In this document: positions 34,474-46,642 of the stretch, piece by piece
Layout: every line of letters begins with the position of its first letter
How positions within the stretch are numbered: position 1 is the stretch's first letter
Made by a program: the position numbers and the translations under genes
NCBI GenBank assembly: GCA_020631735.1
Contig: CM036159.1
Location: 99,006,701-99,070,700 of the forward strand
Direction of reading: 5' to 3'
Origin: Saccharum officinarum
Taxonomy: Eukaryota; Streptophyta; Magnoliopsida; Poales; Poaceae
Length of the DNA: 64,000 bases
Notes under the pieces: generated by a model
Seen by the model: only the letters and a program-made list of their open reading frames with translations
Databases searched by the model: none
Told to the model about the DNA's origin: nothing

Positions 34474-37319
34474 TGTCACACCCATTTTTAAGGACAAAAA
34501 TAGGATGCATAAAAGACTCATGTGCGCCCCAGGAAACAGTCGCACACATAAGTTGACAAATTACAAAGTATCATCACAGTGCTTATTACATAACGAATAA
34601 GTATTTAAGACATAGTCTTGAACGATAGGTAATAATAACTAATAGTAATTCTTCAGCGGAAACTCCACACAGGGACACGGTTGACTGGTTGACATCAAGA
34701 CTAGTACTCATTCCGATAATCTTCCTCTATATCTTCATCTGTTATGGTGGAAATAGCAAGGGTGAGTTCATGTCGAACTCCACAAATATAACACAGGGTT
34801 CATGAGGCTCAAAAAGGCTAGACACTGTTTAACTGCGTTTAGCTTTTTAATCATACATTAGCAATTGAGTAGCATCAAGATAAACCACTTCCCATTAAAG
34901 AACCAATGATCAATTGTAATAAGGATAATGAATAGCATTAACATGAGCATAATAATAATCAACAATAATTAAGCATGATATAACAGTTATGATCAACTAT
35001 TCCATAAGAATCCCCAAGGCCGCTCGTATCCGTGAGCACGGCTAGTATACCAGTTTTTAACTCTGCGCAGAGGTGTACACTTTCACTGTAAGTCATGATT
35101 TCCAAATGAGTGGGGAGATCAAGCCCAAACACCCGAGAACCATATAAAGCCACTCAAAAGTTCGTCTAACAAGTTAGGGCCATTAGATTTCACTCGGCAG
35201 GCAGATGTAGAACCCCCTTCCCTGTGGCACAACAACCGCAGCCTATACACACTAGGCCAGGGGCTCGGACTACACCCAACATGGCAAGCCATTCTTACGC
35301 CATTTAAGGTAACCTCTAACAAGCTAGAAAAGGTCTCTTGAACAACTAAAGCCAGAGCCATATAGCCCTCACAGCTGTACTGTATATCCCGGTTATCACT
35401 TACAGATAAGTCCTTATGGAGAGAAACCAGAGCATCAAAATAATACACAAGCTCTAGCCCCCTTTTAACAACAATGAAATCATCTTAATAGTTGATTGCT
35501 TAATCCATTAATCAAATTACAAGATCATTGTTCTTAGTTTAAGCACTAGCAGTAGCTACTCATATGCATTCCCAAGGTTGACAAGGAATCAAGATAACAA
35601 TCACTAAGTTATAATCTCTAAGGTTGTCAAGGTAAGCACATGCATATGTATGACAATTCAATGTATAGGTAACAAGGATAGTCCTGTGTTATACTTGCCT
35701 TGATCAAAGCTTTCCAAGTGATACTGCTGACTTGGCTCAAAGTAATACTCCGAATCGTCCAGATACTGCTCACCTTCTATATTCGACCATCAATCAACAA
35801 CACACATGCATCCAATCAAACATACACGAAGCAAACAAAGAGATATAATTAGAACAGTACACCAACAGTAACAAAACAGTAATAAAAGCTTATAAAACTC
35901 TTCTACACGTTTCTACGATCACACAGACGCAAAGATCACCAAATTCGGAGTTAAAACGTGAAAGTTATGAATTTTCTAAGATTTCCTATAGATAAATAAA
36001 TACTTAATTATAACCTCGAAAAATAAATTATCAAAACTAACTGTACAACTACACTAACATGTAGAGCTCACAAATACGAACCTAACGCAATTTGAACGGA
36101 TCAAATCGGAGTTAAAACGAAGATTTTATGACCAAAACAATCCTAGTGGCAAAACTGTAAATACCTGAAAACGTATTTTTGACTTATCCGGGAGAAAATA
36201 CGCTTTCAAAACACGAAAACGTATTTCAGACAATACGCTAAGGACTGCGGGTTCTAATCTGAAAAAGTCTAGGGGCTCTTTATCAATTTTACCCGTGAAG
36301 GGGTATCTTCTAATCTCGTGCGTCCATCTGAGAACGGACGGCTCGTGTTCATCATCAAGTGCACAGTGAAAAATCCGGCCATCCCTATCAAGTCCGGCCG
36401 GTGGCCGCCATTGCCGGCGCCATGAGCCCGCCGGAGAGCTTCGGCTCCGCCTTTTCCGACCACCATTCAACCCGCCATCAACTCAAATCGAAAGAGAAGG
36501 TAAACCCGATCTATCCTAGACGGTTTTGGTGAGCTATGACCAACCAAGGAGAGAGCGCGGCAAGGAGAAAACAGTAGCGCCATGGTTGGCCACGGTGAGC
36601 TCCAATTCTCCGATACAACGCACAAAAGCTCCAATAGAAAGCATTGGAAGGAAGAGGAGGAGACAACAAACTTACCCAAACCAAGAAATTGACCTCCAAT
36701 CACCCGAAAGCCTCACCCGTGCCCAACCGAGAAAGTCGGCTATGCCCTAACCCTAGAGCTTAATTTCCCGTGGCTAGCCTATCGTTTTAGTTGAAAAACG
36801 GAACGCGGGGGTCATCACGATCTTATAGGGATGCACAGCTTGCGGTCCAAGTCATTGAAGATGAAGAAATCGGAATCTACCGGGATGGTGTCCGTCTCGG
36901 CCACGAACCGGAGGTGGAAGAGGGCGCTGACAAGGGGGCCCGGTTCGTCAGCGTCACCCGAGAGAACAACGCGCGCGGTCGGGCTCGGCTGCTGGGCCGC
37001 TGCGGCGCTGGGCGCTGGACGGGCAGGCCTTCCGACCCGACGGCCCAAGGGAGAGGAGGCCGGCCGAGCGGGCTTCCAGGCCGAATAGGTAAGAAGGTAA
37101 GTTGTTTTCTTTTTTTTTTCTTTTGTTTCTTTTCTTTTCTAATTTTCCAAAAGTATCTCAAATAAAATTTTCTAATCCAAAATGGAATAAAATAAATCCA
37201 CACCACATAATAGAATAAATGCGACAGCATGAATGCAACACTAAATATTTTCTTAAAAATTTTAATTCCCTTTCTCTAAATTATTTAAAATTTGTTACTC
37301 CTAAAATTTGGGTGTTACA
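34474..37319 (-). repeat. Gypsy 2, 5' LTR (right)
   Basis: 2,846 bp partner of 25590-28436. GC-rich blocks at about 36370-36480 and 36830-37080 give overlapping frames on both strands that recur in the left LTR and are not genes. Confidence 0.93.
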
Positions 37320-39175
37320 ACTCATGCACGCGCACTCTCTCTCTCGCTCTCTCGCTGACACGGTGACCCCGTCTGTCATCCCTCTCCTCCCTCTCTTCCC
37401 GCGGCCCGGCCACGACGGCACGGTGGCCGCCCGGCGACCATGACACCGGTGACCCAACCAACCTGACCATCATGATCTACACTACTCCGCGAACCTCATT
37501 GGACAACTCACACGACCGTAAACCCCCGGAGGTAGTACCTCACCGGCCATGGCGGCACAGTGGCCACGGTGACCGGCACCTCGGTAATTAAAGCCGGTAA
37601 TAACCAAATTGAAAGCATAGGAAGCATCAACGGCTCACCACGAGTGTATCTGGGCAACTGGTACGCGCGGAGAGGTGGTGGAGGTGGCTGGCCACGTGAA
37701 GCGGCACGGTGATGCTCGGTCACCGGAGATGAGGAAGGAAATGGCCGCGCAGGCGCTTTTGGGTGGAATTGGTTTGTCTATGCGGGCCTAGGAGATGCGC
37801 GGGAGTGAGGCAAACTCGATGGTGCGGTTGCTTTAGCCAGAGACGGCTCAACGGCGGCAGCGGTGAGCGGTGGAGCTAGGCGACGGTGGCAAAAACAAAG
37901 AAGGAAGAAGAAGAAAAAAGACGGCTTGCTTGCCCTTTTAAAGGGGTCTCTAACCCTGCTGGCGTGCTAAAAGGCGTGCGCGGACGAGGTGGCGATCGTG
38001 AGCTCATAGGAATGGCCTGGAAGCAGCCACAGTGGCTCACGGGCGCCCATGCCGTGCGTTGTCCGGCCGGGATTTGCCGAGCACTGTAGCATCCCCCCCT
38101 AACACCAAACCCTCCTCGGAAATTTTGAAATTACTCCTAAAATCACGTAGTGCCTTGAAAAATTCCCAAAATATGAAATCTTCAGAATTTTAAGCTCTAC
38201 AAGTTTCATGTTTAAAACTTTTTCAAATTCAGCCTGAATTTTGAAATTTGAATTTGAAATCAAAAGGGAACACTTTTATAGAATTTGGTAATTTAGAAAT
38301 TACTTTAAATTTTATATTGAAACTTCAAAAACTCAAAATACCAAAGTTATACATCTAACCAAGATCTACAACTTTTCTATTCAAACTATTTGCAAATTAT
38401 GCCTCTATTTTGAATTTTGGGTTTAGGGATGAAAATGGGTCAAATTTGAAATTTGCTTCTTTTCAAAATTACTCTACATTTTACACTAAAACTTTGAAAA
38501 CTCAAAACACCAAACTTATAGCTCTTGAAAAGATCTACAAACTTGGTTTTAAACTTTTTCCCACTTGAAAAGATCTACAAACTTGGTTTTAAATTTTTTC
38601 CCAAATTTTGCTTAGATTTTGAATTATTTCAAAAGGGGTAAAATCAGGGTTCTGGATTTAGGGTTTTCGGAAGAATTTCAAATTGAAACTTGTTGCTATT
38701 TTAATTGGTGATTATTTAGTGATCAAACCATCATCCAAGGGCATAATTGAGTCAAGCATCACATGTTTGACCAAATTCCACTCTTGGTTGACCAATTTGA
38801 CTTTTGAAAATCTTTTAATAATTTCCCAAATTTGAATTCAAATTCGAATCAGAAAACTTGCGACAAGTTTTGGATTCAAACTCAAACTTGAAGCTCCATT
38901 TTATAAGTTGGACTTGAGTTCATACCCAACACTTGACACTAGTGTATAACACAGTCATACACATCAAATTACGTAGGGCATAAACTAAGTATTTGCAGTG
39001 ACATTTAAAATTAGGGTTTTTGGTTCGAGTCACACATCTTAGAAGCACATCCAACCTAAGAAATGTAAACTTGTTTTAGTTGATGCAGATCATAGTTGAC
39101 CTAATCATGTATGCTTTGCAATTCAATATGATGACATGGCAAATTTTTAGTCTCTAGAACACCAGAGGTGTTACA
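37320..39175. repeat. Right piece of LTR F, ending GGTGTTACA
   Basis: Continues 25359-25589 across gypsy 2. It starts GC-rich (37320-38090, with ctctctctcgctctctcgctg), then turns AT-rich with many gaaattttgaaat-like words and ends ccagaggtgttaca at 39175, directly followed by LINE coding sequence. The ending matches gypsy-type LTRs (compare 50661-50669), so this is probably the right LTR, or a solo LTR, of an older gypsy element. An internal tgtagcatcccccc at 38085 could be an alternative LTR start, but no flanking duplication supports it. Confidence 0.5.
38524..38603. repeat. 40-bp tandem duplication inside LTR F
   Basis: Two adjacent 40-bp copies (38524-38563, 38564-38603) beginning cttgaaaagatctacaaac, differing by one base. 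Confidence 0.85.
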
Positions 39176-39226
39176 TCATCTTAGGAGGAGGATCTTAGAC
39201 ATTATCTCAAAGGGCAATTAACTAAG

Positions 39227-40858
39227 TTGCTGAGAGAAGAGGAGATATATTGGCTCCAACGATCGAAAACAACTAGGTTATTGCAAGAGGATGATAATAC
39301 TAAGTACTTCCACTTAGTGGCAAATGGAAGATACATGAAAACGAAAATCATTCAGCTAGAACAAGAAGAGGGAATTATTGTTGGGGATGCGCATCTGAAA
39401 ACCTATATAACTGAATATTATAAAGGACTGATTGGACGTCATATACCAAATTCTTTCTCAATGGACGAGACTTTGAGGCATGACATACCTCAAGTGTCGG
39501 AGGAGGAGAATGAGATGTTAATAGCTCCATTTAGCGAGGAGGAGGTCAAAATGGCAGTTTTTGACATGGAACATAACAAAGCTCCTGTCCTGGATGGCTT
39601 TCCTACATATTTTTATCAATTTTTTTGGGAAGTTGTAAAGCCGGACTTAATGAATCTTTTCTATGAGTTCCATGCTGGGAGACTGCCTATTCATAGTCTA
39701 AACTTTGGGATTATCGCTTTACTACCTAAGATTTCTGATGCGGTCCGAATACAACAATAAAGACCAATTTATTTGTTGAATGTGAGCTTCAAAATTTTTA
39801 CTAAAGTTCTAAATAATAGAATTCTGAAAGTGGCAGACAAGTTGATAGGACCATTATAAACGACCTTTATCCCAGGTCGGTACATTTTGGAAGGAGTTGT
39901 TTTGTTGCATGAAACAATTCATGAGTTACATAAGAAAAGACAAGATGGTGTCATTTTAAAGTTAGACTTTAAAAAGACGTATGATAAGATAAAGTGGCCT
40001 TTTATTCAACAGGTCATCAGAATAAAAGGATTTTCACCAACTTGGTGTCAATAGATTTCAAAGGTCATGTCTAGAGGAAGTGTTACAGTAAAAGTGAATG
40101 ATAATATAGGTCATTATTTCCAAACAAGGAAAGGAGTGTGTCAAGGAGATCCTTTATCTCCCATCCTTTTTAATATAGTGGTTGATATGTTGGCTATCCT
40201 TATTTCACGAGCTAAAGAGGTTGATCACATTCGAGGGGTTATTCCGCATTTGGTATATGAGGGACTGTTAGTCCTCCAATATGCTGATGACACTGTCATT
40301 TTTATGGATAATGATCTGGAGAAGGCCAAAAATATAAAGCTATTGCTTTGTGCTTTTGAGCAGTTGTCCGGGTTCAAGATCAATTTCTATAAAAGTGAAT
40401 TGTTTTGCTATGAAGCAGCAAAAACAAATCAATTCGAATATGCTCAGATTTTCGGGTGTGATTTGAGCTCATTTCCGTTTAGGTATCTGGGTATTCCCAT
40501 GTATCATAGAAATCTCATGAACAAGAATTGGAAGCATGTTGAATAACGTTTTCAAAAGAAGTTGAACTGTTGGAGAAGTAAAATGTTGTCAGTAGGAGGG
40601 AGGCTAGTCTTGCTTAACTCTGTTTTAAGCAGTCTTCCCATGTTTATGCTTTTCTTTTTTTGAAATACCGAAAGGTGTGCTGAAGAAGTTAGATTATTTC
40701 AGATCCCGGTTTTTTAGGAAGAGCGATGAACACAAGAAAAAATACAGACTGATTAAATGGGAGGTAGTTTGTACACCGAGAGATCAAGGGGTTGAGTGTC
40801 TTAAATTTAAAAGTTCAAAATAAATGTTTCCTAAGCAAATGGCTTTTTAAGTTGCTAA
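39227..40858 (+). pseudogene. LINE reverse transcriptase, inactivated
   Basis: The frame (first piece 39227-39760) has TTRLLQEDDNTKYFHLVANG, HNKAPVLDGFPTYFYQFFWE and FGIIALLPKI; after a stop it continues with RPIYLLNVSFKIFTKVL, LDFKKTYDKIKW and, in 40067-40546, RKGVCQGDPLSPILFNIVVD and LQYADDTVIFM, the catalytic YADD box. In-frame stops lie at 39758-39760, near 39857, near 40051 and at 40544-40546. The PGPDGFP signature has become PVLDGFP and the first catalytic Asp lies in a KTYDKIKW context. Family role: target-primed reverse transcription. Clearly dead. Confidence 0.9.
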
Positions 40859-41097
40859 GGTTGTGTTTAGATGGTGGTGTAAAATTTTTGGAAGCACAGT
40901 AACTCTTTCGTTTTTTAGCAATTAGTGTTCAATCATGGGCTAATTAGGTTCGAAAGATTCGTCTCGTAATTTACAACCAAACTATGTAATTAGTTATTTT
41001 TTTACCTATATTTAATGCTCCATGCATGCGTCCAAAGATTTGATGTGACGGGAAATCTTGTAAAATTTTTGGAACTTTGAAGCATCTAAACAGGGCC
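40859..41097. mobile_element. Tourist-like MITE in the LINE
   Basis: 239 bp between direct TAA repeats (40856-40858 and 41098-41100). The ends are inverted repeats, ggttgtgtttagatg left and catctaaacagggcc right. The 3-bp TAA duplication and tttagatg ends fit PIF/Harbinger-related Tourist MITEs. Internal words (gattcgtctcgtaatttac) recur in the MITE remnants at 51256 and 53860. Confidence 0.85.
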
Positions 41098-42199
41098 TAA
41101 ATGGGGATAGGGTTTGGCAACAATTACTTAGGAATAAATATCTAAAAGATAAGACCCTAACACAGGTTCAACATATGCCTTGGGATTCTCAATTTTGGGC
41201 TGGCCTTATGAAGGTCAAGGATGAGTTCTTCTCGCTAGGCAAGTTCGAACTAGGTGATGGTTTTCAAGTGTGATTTTGGGAGGATGCATGGATAACACCA
41301 CGTCCCTTAAAAATCGATCTTTCCTGCATTATATAATATTGTTAGGAGGAAACAGGCATCTGTAAGAACGGTGTTGTCTATGACATCGTTGAATGTGGCT
41401 TTCCGAAGATCCTTGGTAGGTGTTAATTTATAAGCATGACATGAGGAGGTTGCTATGGTAGCAGATGTACAATTAACAAATCAGAGGGATCAATTTGTGT
41501 GGGGGCTACATCAGAATGGATTCTTTTAAGTAAAATCCATGTATAGAGCCTTATTAATAGCTGAAGCTATATCGTATGACACTTTAATATGGAAACTCAA
41601 CCTACCCCTTAAAATCAAAGTGTTCTTGTGAAAGTCCTATGTTTGGTGTTGGTAATTAGTGACAATGCCTAAGTACTAATCCTATGCCTAAATTGTATGT
41701 AGCATATGAGGATTAGTACATTCCAAGGTTGGTGGCAAGATGGACATGGTGATCATGATGGCCACACTTGGATTTGGACGCAACCCTACATGATCAAGGC
41801 AAAGGCATATGCTTAAGGGTTGTGTTTTAGTAACCAAGACACCTAGTGGGTGTGGTTACATTATAGGATAGTTAGCCATACTATAAAGAGGGGAATGACG
41901 CGGCTATTGAACTCCTAAGTGCCTCTAGGTGTGCATTTCATAATCATATGCATTTGGATAGAACTAATATCGCCTCAAAAAATGATTATGAGAATGCTAA
42001 CACACTCACACATGACGAGATCACTTGGTGGTGTTAGCACGTTTGCGAAGGCAGTGGAGTTTGAGCGGTAGAGAGGGTTTGGGATCCTCTCTCCCTCCCG
42101 TCGAGCTTGCGAGGCGGGATTCAGGCGTTTTTGAGAAGTTGAAACGACTATTTTCCACTACGCCAGAAGTCGGAAAAGAAACAGAAGCGAACGGAGGTC

Positions 42200-42660
42200 A
42201 CAGAGGTGACCGGACGCTGAACCGGACGTGGTCTCTGCATGACCGGACGCGTCCGGTCAGTGTTCAGCGTCTGCGCGTGTTTCAGCTTGATGATCGGACG
42301 CACAACGCGTTCGGTCACTGACGATCGGACGCGTCCGATCATTTAGGGAGCTTACTGGACTCTAACCGGACACTGGCACTGTCACGTCCGGTCAGTTCTT
42401 CAGCGCGTCCGGTCACTATTTAGTTGTGCGTTGCTCAGGCATGACCAGCGCGTCCAGTCATTCACGGGACCAGCGCGTCCGGTCGTTCGCAGCGCGTCCG
42501 GTCAGCGCGTCAAGCGCGTCCGGTCGTTGCTTCGCAGTTAGCCGTTGTGCGACCGGCGCGTCCGGTCAGTTGGACCAGCGTATCCGGTCAGTGCTTTGCG
42601 ACTTAGCCGTTGTGCGACTGGCGCGTCCGGTCAGTTGGACCAGCGCGTCCGGTCAGCACG
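42200..42660 (+). repeat. CpG-rich palindrome array in copia C left LTR
   Basis: A dozen or more GCGTCCGGTCA-type units in roughly 460 bp. The perfect 20-bp palindrome tgaccggacgcgtccggtca lies at 42240-42259. It contains a near-direct repeat of about 75 bp with agttagccgttgtgcgac (near 42537 and 42603). Confidence 0.85.
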
Positions 42661-42706
42661 ATTTGGGCTGTTTAAGTTTCTAACGGCTCTATTCGAAGGG
42701 GTACGT

Positions 42707-42716
42707 CTATAAATAC
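42707..42716 (+). promoter_or_regulatory. Copia C left LTR TATA box
   Basis: ctataaatac just downstream of the palindrome array, equivalent in position to the boxes of copia A and B. Confidence 0.7.
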
Positions 42717-43616
42717 TCGTTGGTCGGCTCAAGGCTCTCTCTCTTGAACATTTGACATACTTGTGAGCACTTTAAGCTAAGCAACTCCCCTCCCACTCAT
42801 CTCTCTTGCTTCTTTGCATATTCGAAGTGAGATTGAGTGATCCAAGTGCATTTGCATTGTGAGATTGCATCTAGTTGGCACTTGGTGGTTGATTTGCTGT
42901 GGGATTCTTGTTTCTCTTGGTGGTTGCCACCACCTAGACGGCTTGGAGCAGCTTGGAGGCGTTGACAAGAGTTGGTGATTGTTCTTGGCCACCTCCGGTG
43001 ATTGTGAGGGGTTTGTGCCTACCTCGGCAAAGCGCCAAAGGCAACGTTAGTGAATTGCTCGTGTCATTGCAACCTTTTGCCATTTGGTAGGTTCTTGTGG
43101 CGTCTTTTGAGAGGCTCGGTGTGAGACCGATTAGCCACCGAACCACGTGGTGAAGAGGGACACAACGGGGACTAGCGTGCCGGCAAGCACGTGAACATCA
43201 GGATAAATCTTCATGTCATCACTTTCATATTGTGATTGATTGATCCCGGTGTTCGGTTATCTTGGTATTCATTGTTGATCATATTGGTTGGCTCAATACT
43301 TCGCCCCTCGGTGAAACTCTCCTAACTCAACTTCGCATTACCTTCTTAGTTATCTTTGCTAGCTAGTTAGCTTTGCTAAGAGTAGCTCTTTTGTGTAGCT
43401 TGCTAGTTGTAGTTGTAGTTACCTTCTCGGTTTATCTTGTGCGGTTGAGTGCAAATATATTAGAATTGTGAATTGGTTAGGTGGCTTGCAAACACCTCGT
43501 AGGCTAAGCAAAACCCGCATCTTGCTATTTGTTATATTGATAAATTTGTTTAGCTTGTCTTTATAGAAAATTTTAAAAGGCTATTCACCCCCCTCTAGCC
43601 ATCAAGACCTTTCAAG

Positions 43617-43628
43617 TGGTATCAGAGC
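43617..43628 (+). other. Copia C primer-binding site
   Basis: tggtatcagagc, an exact tRNA-iMet-type site, two bases after the left LTR. Confidence 0.9.
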
Positions 43629-43668
43629 CGTGGTCACTGTTTGTAAGGCTTAACAACCTCAGTGTAAG

Positions 43669-44700
43669 ATGGCTCAAGTTGTGTTCAACCATGTCAGGGG
43701 CAAGCCTCCATTCTTTGATGGTGTCACATCTTTTGATCATTGGAAAAGAAAGATGAAGCAATATGTTGGCTCTATTCATGAGAACGTTTGGAAGGTGACA
43801 CACCATGATTATGTTATCATTGATCCCGACAACCTCAGCAACAATGATCGCATCAACAACTAATGCAACACTATGGCTCTCAATACTCTCTACAATGGGA
43901 TTGATGCAAAGGTCTTTGAGCAAATCAAGGATCTTGAGATGGCAAGTGATGTGTGGACAAGATTAGAGGAAACATATGAGGGCACTTCGACGGTAAAGAG
44001 TGCCAAGCTCTATATGCTCAAGGATAAGTTTGCAAGCTTCAAGATGAAGGATGATGAGTCCATACCGGAGATGTTCTATAGGCTACAAGTTATTGTCAAT
44101 GATCTCAAGAGCCTAGGAGAAGATGTCAAGGACAAGGACTTCTCACATAAGTTCTTGATGAACTTATCTAAGAAGTTTGCTATCTTGAGGAAGATGATCC
44201 AAAGAGAGGGTTTGGACAAGGTGACTCCAAACAAGTGCTTGGAGATGTCATGACCTATGCTCAATATGATGATGATGAAGATGAAGATGAGAAGATGGAG
44301 ATCAAGGTTAAGCAAGAGAAGCCCATTGCATTCAAGGCTTCATCCTCTAAGGGCAAGAGCAAGGTGGAGAGCGATGATGATGATCTATTCGATGATGAGA
44401 CCATGGCCCTCCTAGTGCACAAGATGGGGAGGTTCATGAAGAAGAAAGAATATAGTGCAAGAAAGAGAAGGGACTTTATGAAGGCAAAGGAGGTGCTTTG
44501 CTATAATTGCAATAGCCCCAATCATATAGTGGCAAAGTGCCCCTATGAAGACAAAAGATATCATGATGGGGAGTTAAAGTTGAAGAAGAACAAGAAGGAG
44601 AAGAAAGAGAAGAAGAGCTTCACTATCAACAAGAAGAAGAAGGTTTGTCACCAATTACCAACAAGGGGGAGATTGAAAGTCCTATGTTTGGTGTTGGTAA
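43669..44700 (+). pseudogene. Copia C gag
   Basis: Starts MAQVVFNHVRGKPPFFDGV after the primer site. A TAA at 43861-43863 interrupts it. The same frame then continues with the Gag core (DVWTRLEETYEGTSTVKSAK, DDESIPEMFYRLQVIVNDL) to 44253. A one-base loss near 44229-44232 (aacaag for an expected aaccaag) shifts it to the frame starting before 44235, which holds the acidic linker and the CCHC knuckle CYNCNSPNHIVAKC and ends in a lysine-rich tail that reads into the right LTR. Without the shift and stop it would be one Gag of about 340 residues. It is the only coding capacity of copia C. Confidence 0.87.
44661..44673 (+). other. Copia C polypurine tract
   Basis: acaagggggagat directly before the right LTR TGAAAG. 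Confidence 0.82.
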
Positions 44701-46642
44701 TTAGTGACAATGCCTAAGTACTAATCCTATGCCTAAGTTGTATGTAGCATATGAGGATTAGTACATTCCAAGGTTGGTGGCAAGATGGACATGGTGATCA
44801 TGATGGCCACACTTGGATTTGGACGCAACCCTACGTGATCAAGGCAAAGACATATGCTTAAGGGTTGTGTTTTAGTAACCAAGACACCTAGTGGGTGTGG
44901 TTACATTATAGGATAGTTAGCCGTACTATAAAGAGGGGAATGACGCGGCTATTGAACTCCTAAGTGCCTCTAGGTGTGCATTTCATAATCATATGCATTT
45001 GGATAGAACTAATATCGCCACGAAAAATAATTGTGAGAATGCTAACACACTCACACATGACGAGATCACTTGGTGGTGTTAGCACGTTTGCGAAGGCGGT
45101 GGAGTTTGGGCGGTAGAGAGGGTTTGGGATCCTCTCTCCCTCCCGCCGAGCTTGCGAGGCGGGATTCAGGCGTTTTCGAGAAGTTGAAACGACTATTTTC
45201 CACTACGCCGGAAGTCGGAAAAGAAACGGAAGCGAACGGAGGTCACAGAGGTGACCGGACGCTGAACCGGACGTGGTCTCTGCATGACCGGACGCGTCCG
45301 GTCAGTGTTCAGCGTCTGCGCGTGTTTCAGCTTGATGATCGGACACGCAGCGTGTCCGGTCACTGACGATCGGACACGTCCAATCGTTTAGGGAGCTTAC
45401 TGGACTCTAACCGGACGCTGGCACTGTCACGTCCGGTCAGTTCTTCAGTGCGTCCGGTCACTGTTTAGTTGTGCGCTGCTAAGACATGACCAGCGTGTCC
45501 GGTCATTCACGGGACTAGCGCGTCCGGTCGTTCGCAGCGCGTCCGGTCAGCGCGTCAAGCGCGTCCGGTTGTTGCTTCGCAGTTAGCCGTTGTGCGACCG
45601 GCGTGTCTGGTCAGTTGGACCAGCGCATCCGGTCAGTGCTTTACGACTTAGCCGTTGTGCGACCGGCGCGTCCGGTCAGTTGGACCAGCGCATCCGATCA
45701 GCACGATTTCGGCTGTTTAAGTTTCTAACGGCTCTATTCGAAGGGGTACGTCTATAAATACTCGTTGGCCGGCTCAAGGCTCTCTCTCTTGAACATTTGA
45801 CATACTTGTGAGCACTTTGAGCTAAGCAACTCCCCTCCCACTCATCTCTCTTGCTTCTTTGCATATTCAAAGTGAGATTGAGTGATCCAAGTGCTTTTGC
45901 ATTGTGAGATTGCATCTAGTTGGCACTTGGTGGTTGATTTGCTGCGGGATTCTTGTTTCTCTTGGTGGTTGCCACCACCTAGACGGCTTGGAGCAGCTTG
46001 GAGGCGTTGACAAGAGTTGGTGATTGTTCTTGGCCACCTCCGGTGATTGTGAGGGGTTTGTGCCTACCTCGGCGAAGCGCCAAAGGCAACGTTAGTGAAT
46101 TGCTCGTGTCATTGCAACCTTTTGCCATTTGGTAGGTTCTTGTGGCGTCTTTTGAGAGGCTCGATGTGAGACCGATTAGCCATCGAACCACGTGGTGAAG
46201 AGGGACACAACGGGGACTAGCGTGCCGGCAAGCACGTGAACATCGGGATAAATCTTCTTGTCATCACTTTCATATTGTGATTGATTGATCCCGATGTTCG
46301 GTTATCTTGGTATTCATTGTTGATCATATTGGTTGGCTCAATACTTCGCCCCTCGGTGAAACTCTCCTAACTCAACTTCGCATTACCTTCTTAGTTATCT
46401 TTGCTAGCTAGTTAGCTTTGCTAAGAGTAGCTCTTTTGTGTAGCTTGCTAGTTGTAGTTGTAGTTACCTTCTCAGTTTTTCTTGTGCGGTTGAGTGCAAA
46501 TATATTAGAATTCTGAATTGGTTAGGTGGCTTGCAAACACCCCGTAGGCTAAGCAAAACTCGCATCTTGCTATTTGTTATATTGATAAACTTGTTTAGCT
46601 TGTCTTTGTAGAAAATTTTAAAAGGCTATTCAACCCCCCTCT
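44674..46642 (+). repeat. Copia C right LTR, cut by gypsy E
   Basis: 1,969 bp, closely matching 41629 onward, including the palindrome array (about 45250-45710, palindrome tgaccggacgcgtccggtca at 45285-45304) and the TATA box at 45752-45761. It ends at aacccccctct; the last bases (agccat...CTTTCA) are absent because gypsy E inserted there. Substitutions relative to the left LTR are concentrated in CpG sites of the array. Confidence 0.92.

Larger units (their letters stand above)
25590..37319 (-). mobile_element. Gypsy 2: near-complete Ty3-gypsy element (Tekay/Del-like chromovirus)
   Basis: 11.73 kb with LTRs 25590-28436 and 34474-37319, a primer site, a polypurine tract, gag, and full-length but frameshifted pol, all on the minus strand. 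It is the parent type of gypsy 1 (same pol and much of the same LTR). Unlike a standard member, it also has a reading frame between the 5' LTR and gag (33599-34284). The reading frame is broken at about 31965, 29881 and 29160, each consistent with loss of a single base relative to gypsy 1 or to the expected domain. Confidence 0.95.
25585..37324. repeat. Target-site duplication actca flanking gypsy 2
   Basis: actca at 25585-25589 and 37320-37324, exactly outside TGTCACACCC and GTGTTACA; defines both ends of gypsy 2. Confidence 0.92.
39176..41628 (+). mobile_element. LINE (non-LTR retrotransposon) ORF2 fragment, plus strand
   Basis: Internal part of a plant L1-type ORF2 with no 5' end and no tail. 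It is bounded left by LTR F (39175) and right by copia C (41629), and interrupted by a Tourist-like MITE (40859-41097). Homology resumes after the MITE with WDSQFWAGLMKVKDEFFSLG and FWEDAWI-like segments and stops at KIKVFL, where copia C inserted. Confidence 0.88.
41629..43614 (+). repeat. Copia C left LTR
   Basis: 1,986 bp with perfect short inverted ends TGAAAG...CTTTCA. Carries a palindrome array (42200-42660) and a TATA-like box at 42707-42716. Confidence 0.93.
41629..46642 (+). mobile_element. Copia C: gag-only LTR retrotransposon (TR-GAG-like)
   Basis: Left LTR 41629-43614, primer site 43617-43628, a gag frame 43669-44700, polypurine tract, and right LTR from 44674. The internal region is only about 1.06 kb: after the Gag zinc knuckle and a lysine-rich linker the sequence goes directly to the polypurine tract, with no protease, integrase or RT. 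The two LTRs are very similar, so the short form itself appears to have transposed. The right LTR is cut at 46642 by gypsy E, about 18 bp before its expected end. The class matches terminal-repeat elements with a GAG domain described in plants. Confidence 0.9.

Noticed and set aside
38085..39175. A separate 1.09-kb solo LTR (tgtagcatcc...ggtgttaca)
   Set aside because: Terminal bases look right but the flanks (agcac and tcatc) do not form a duplication.
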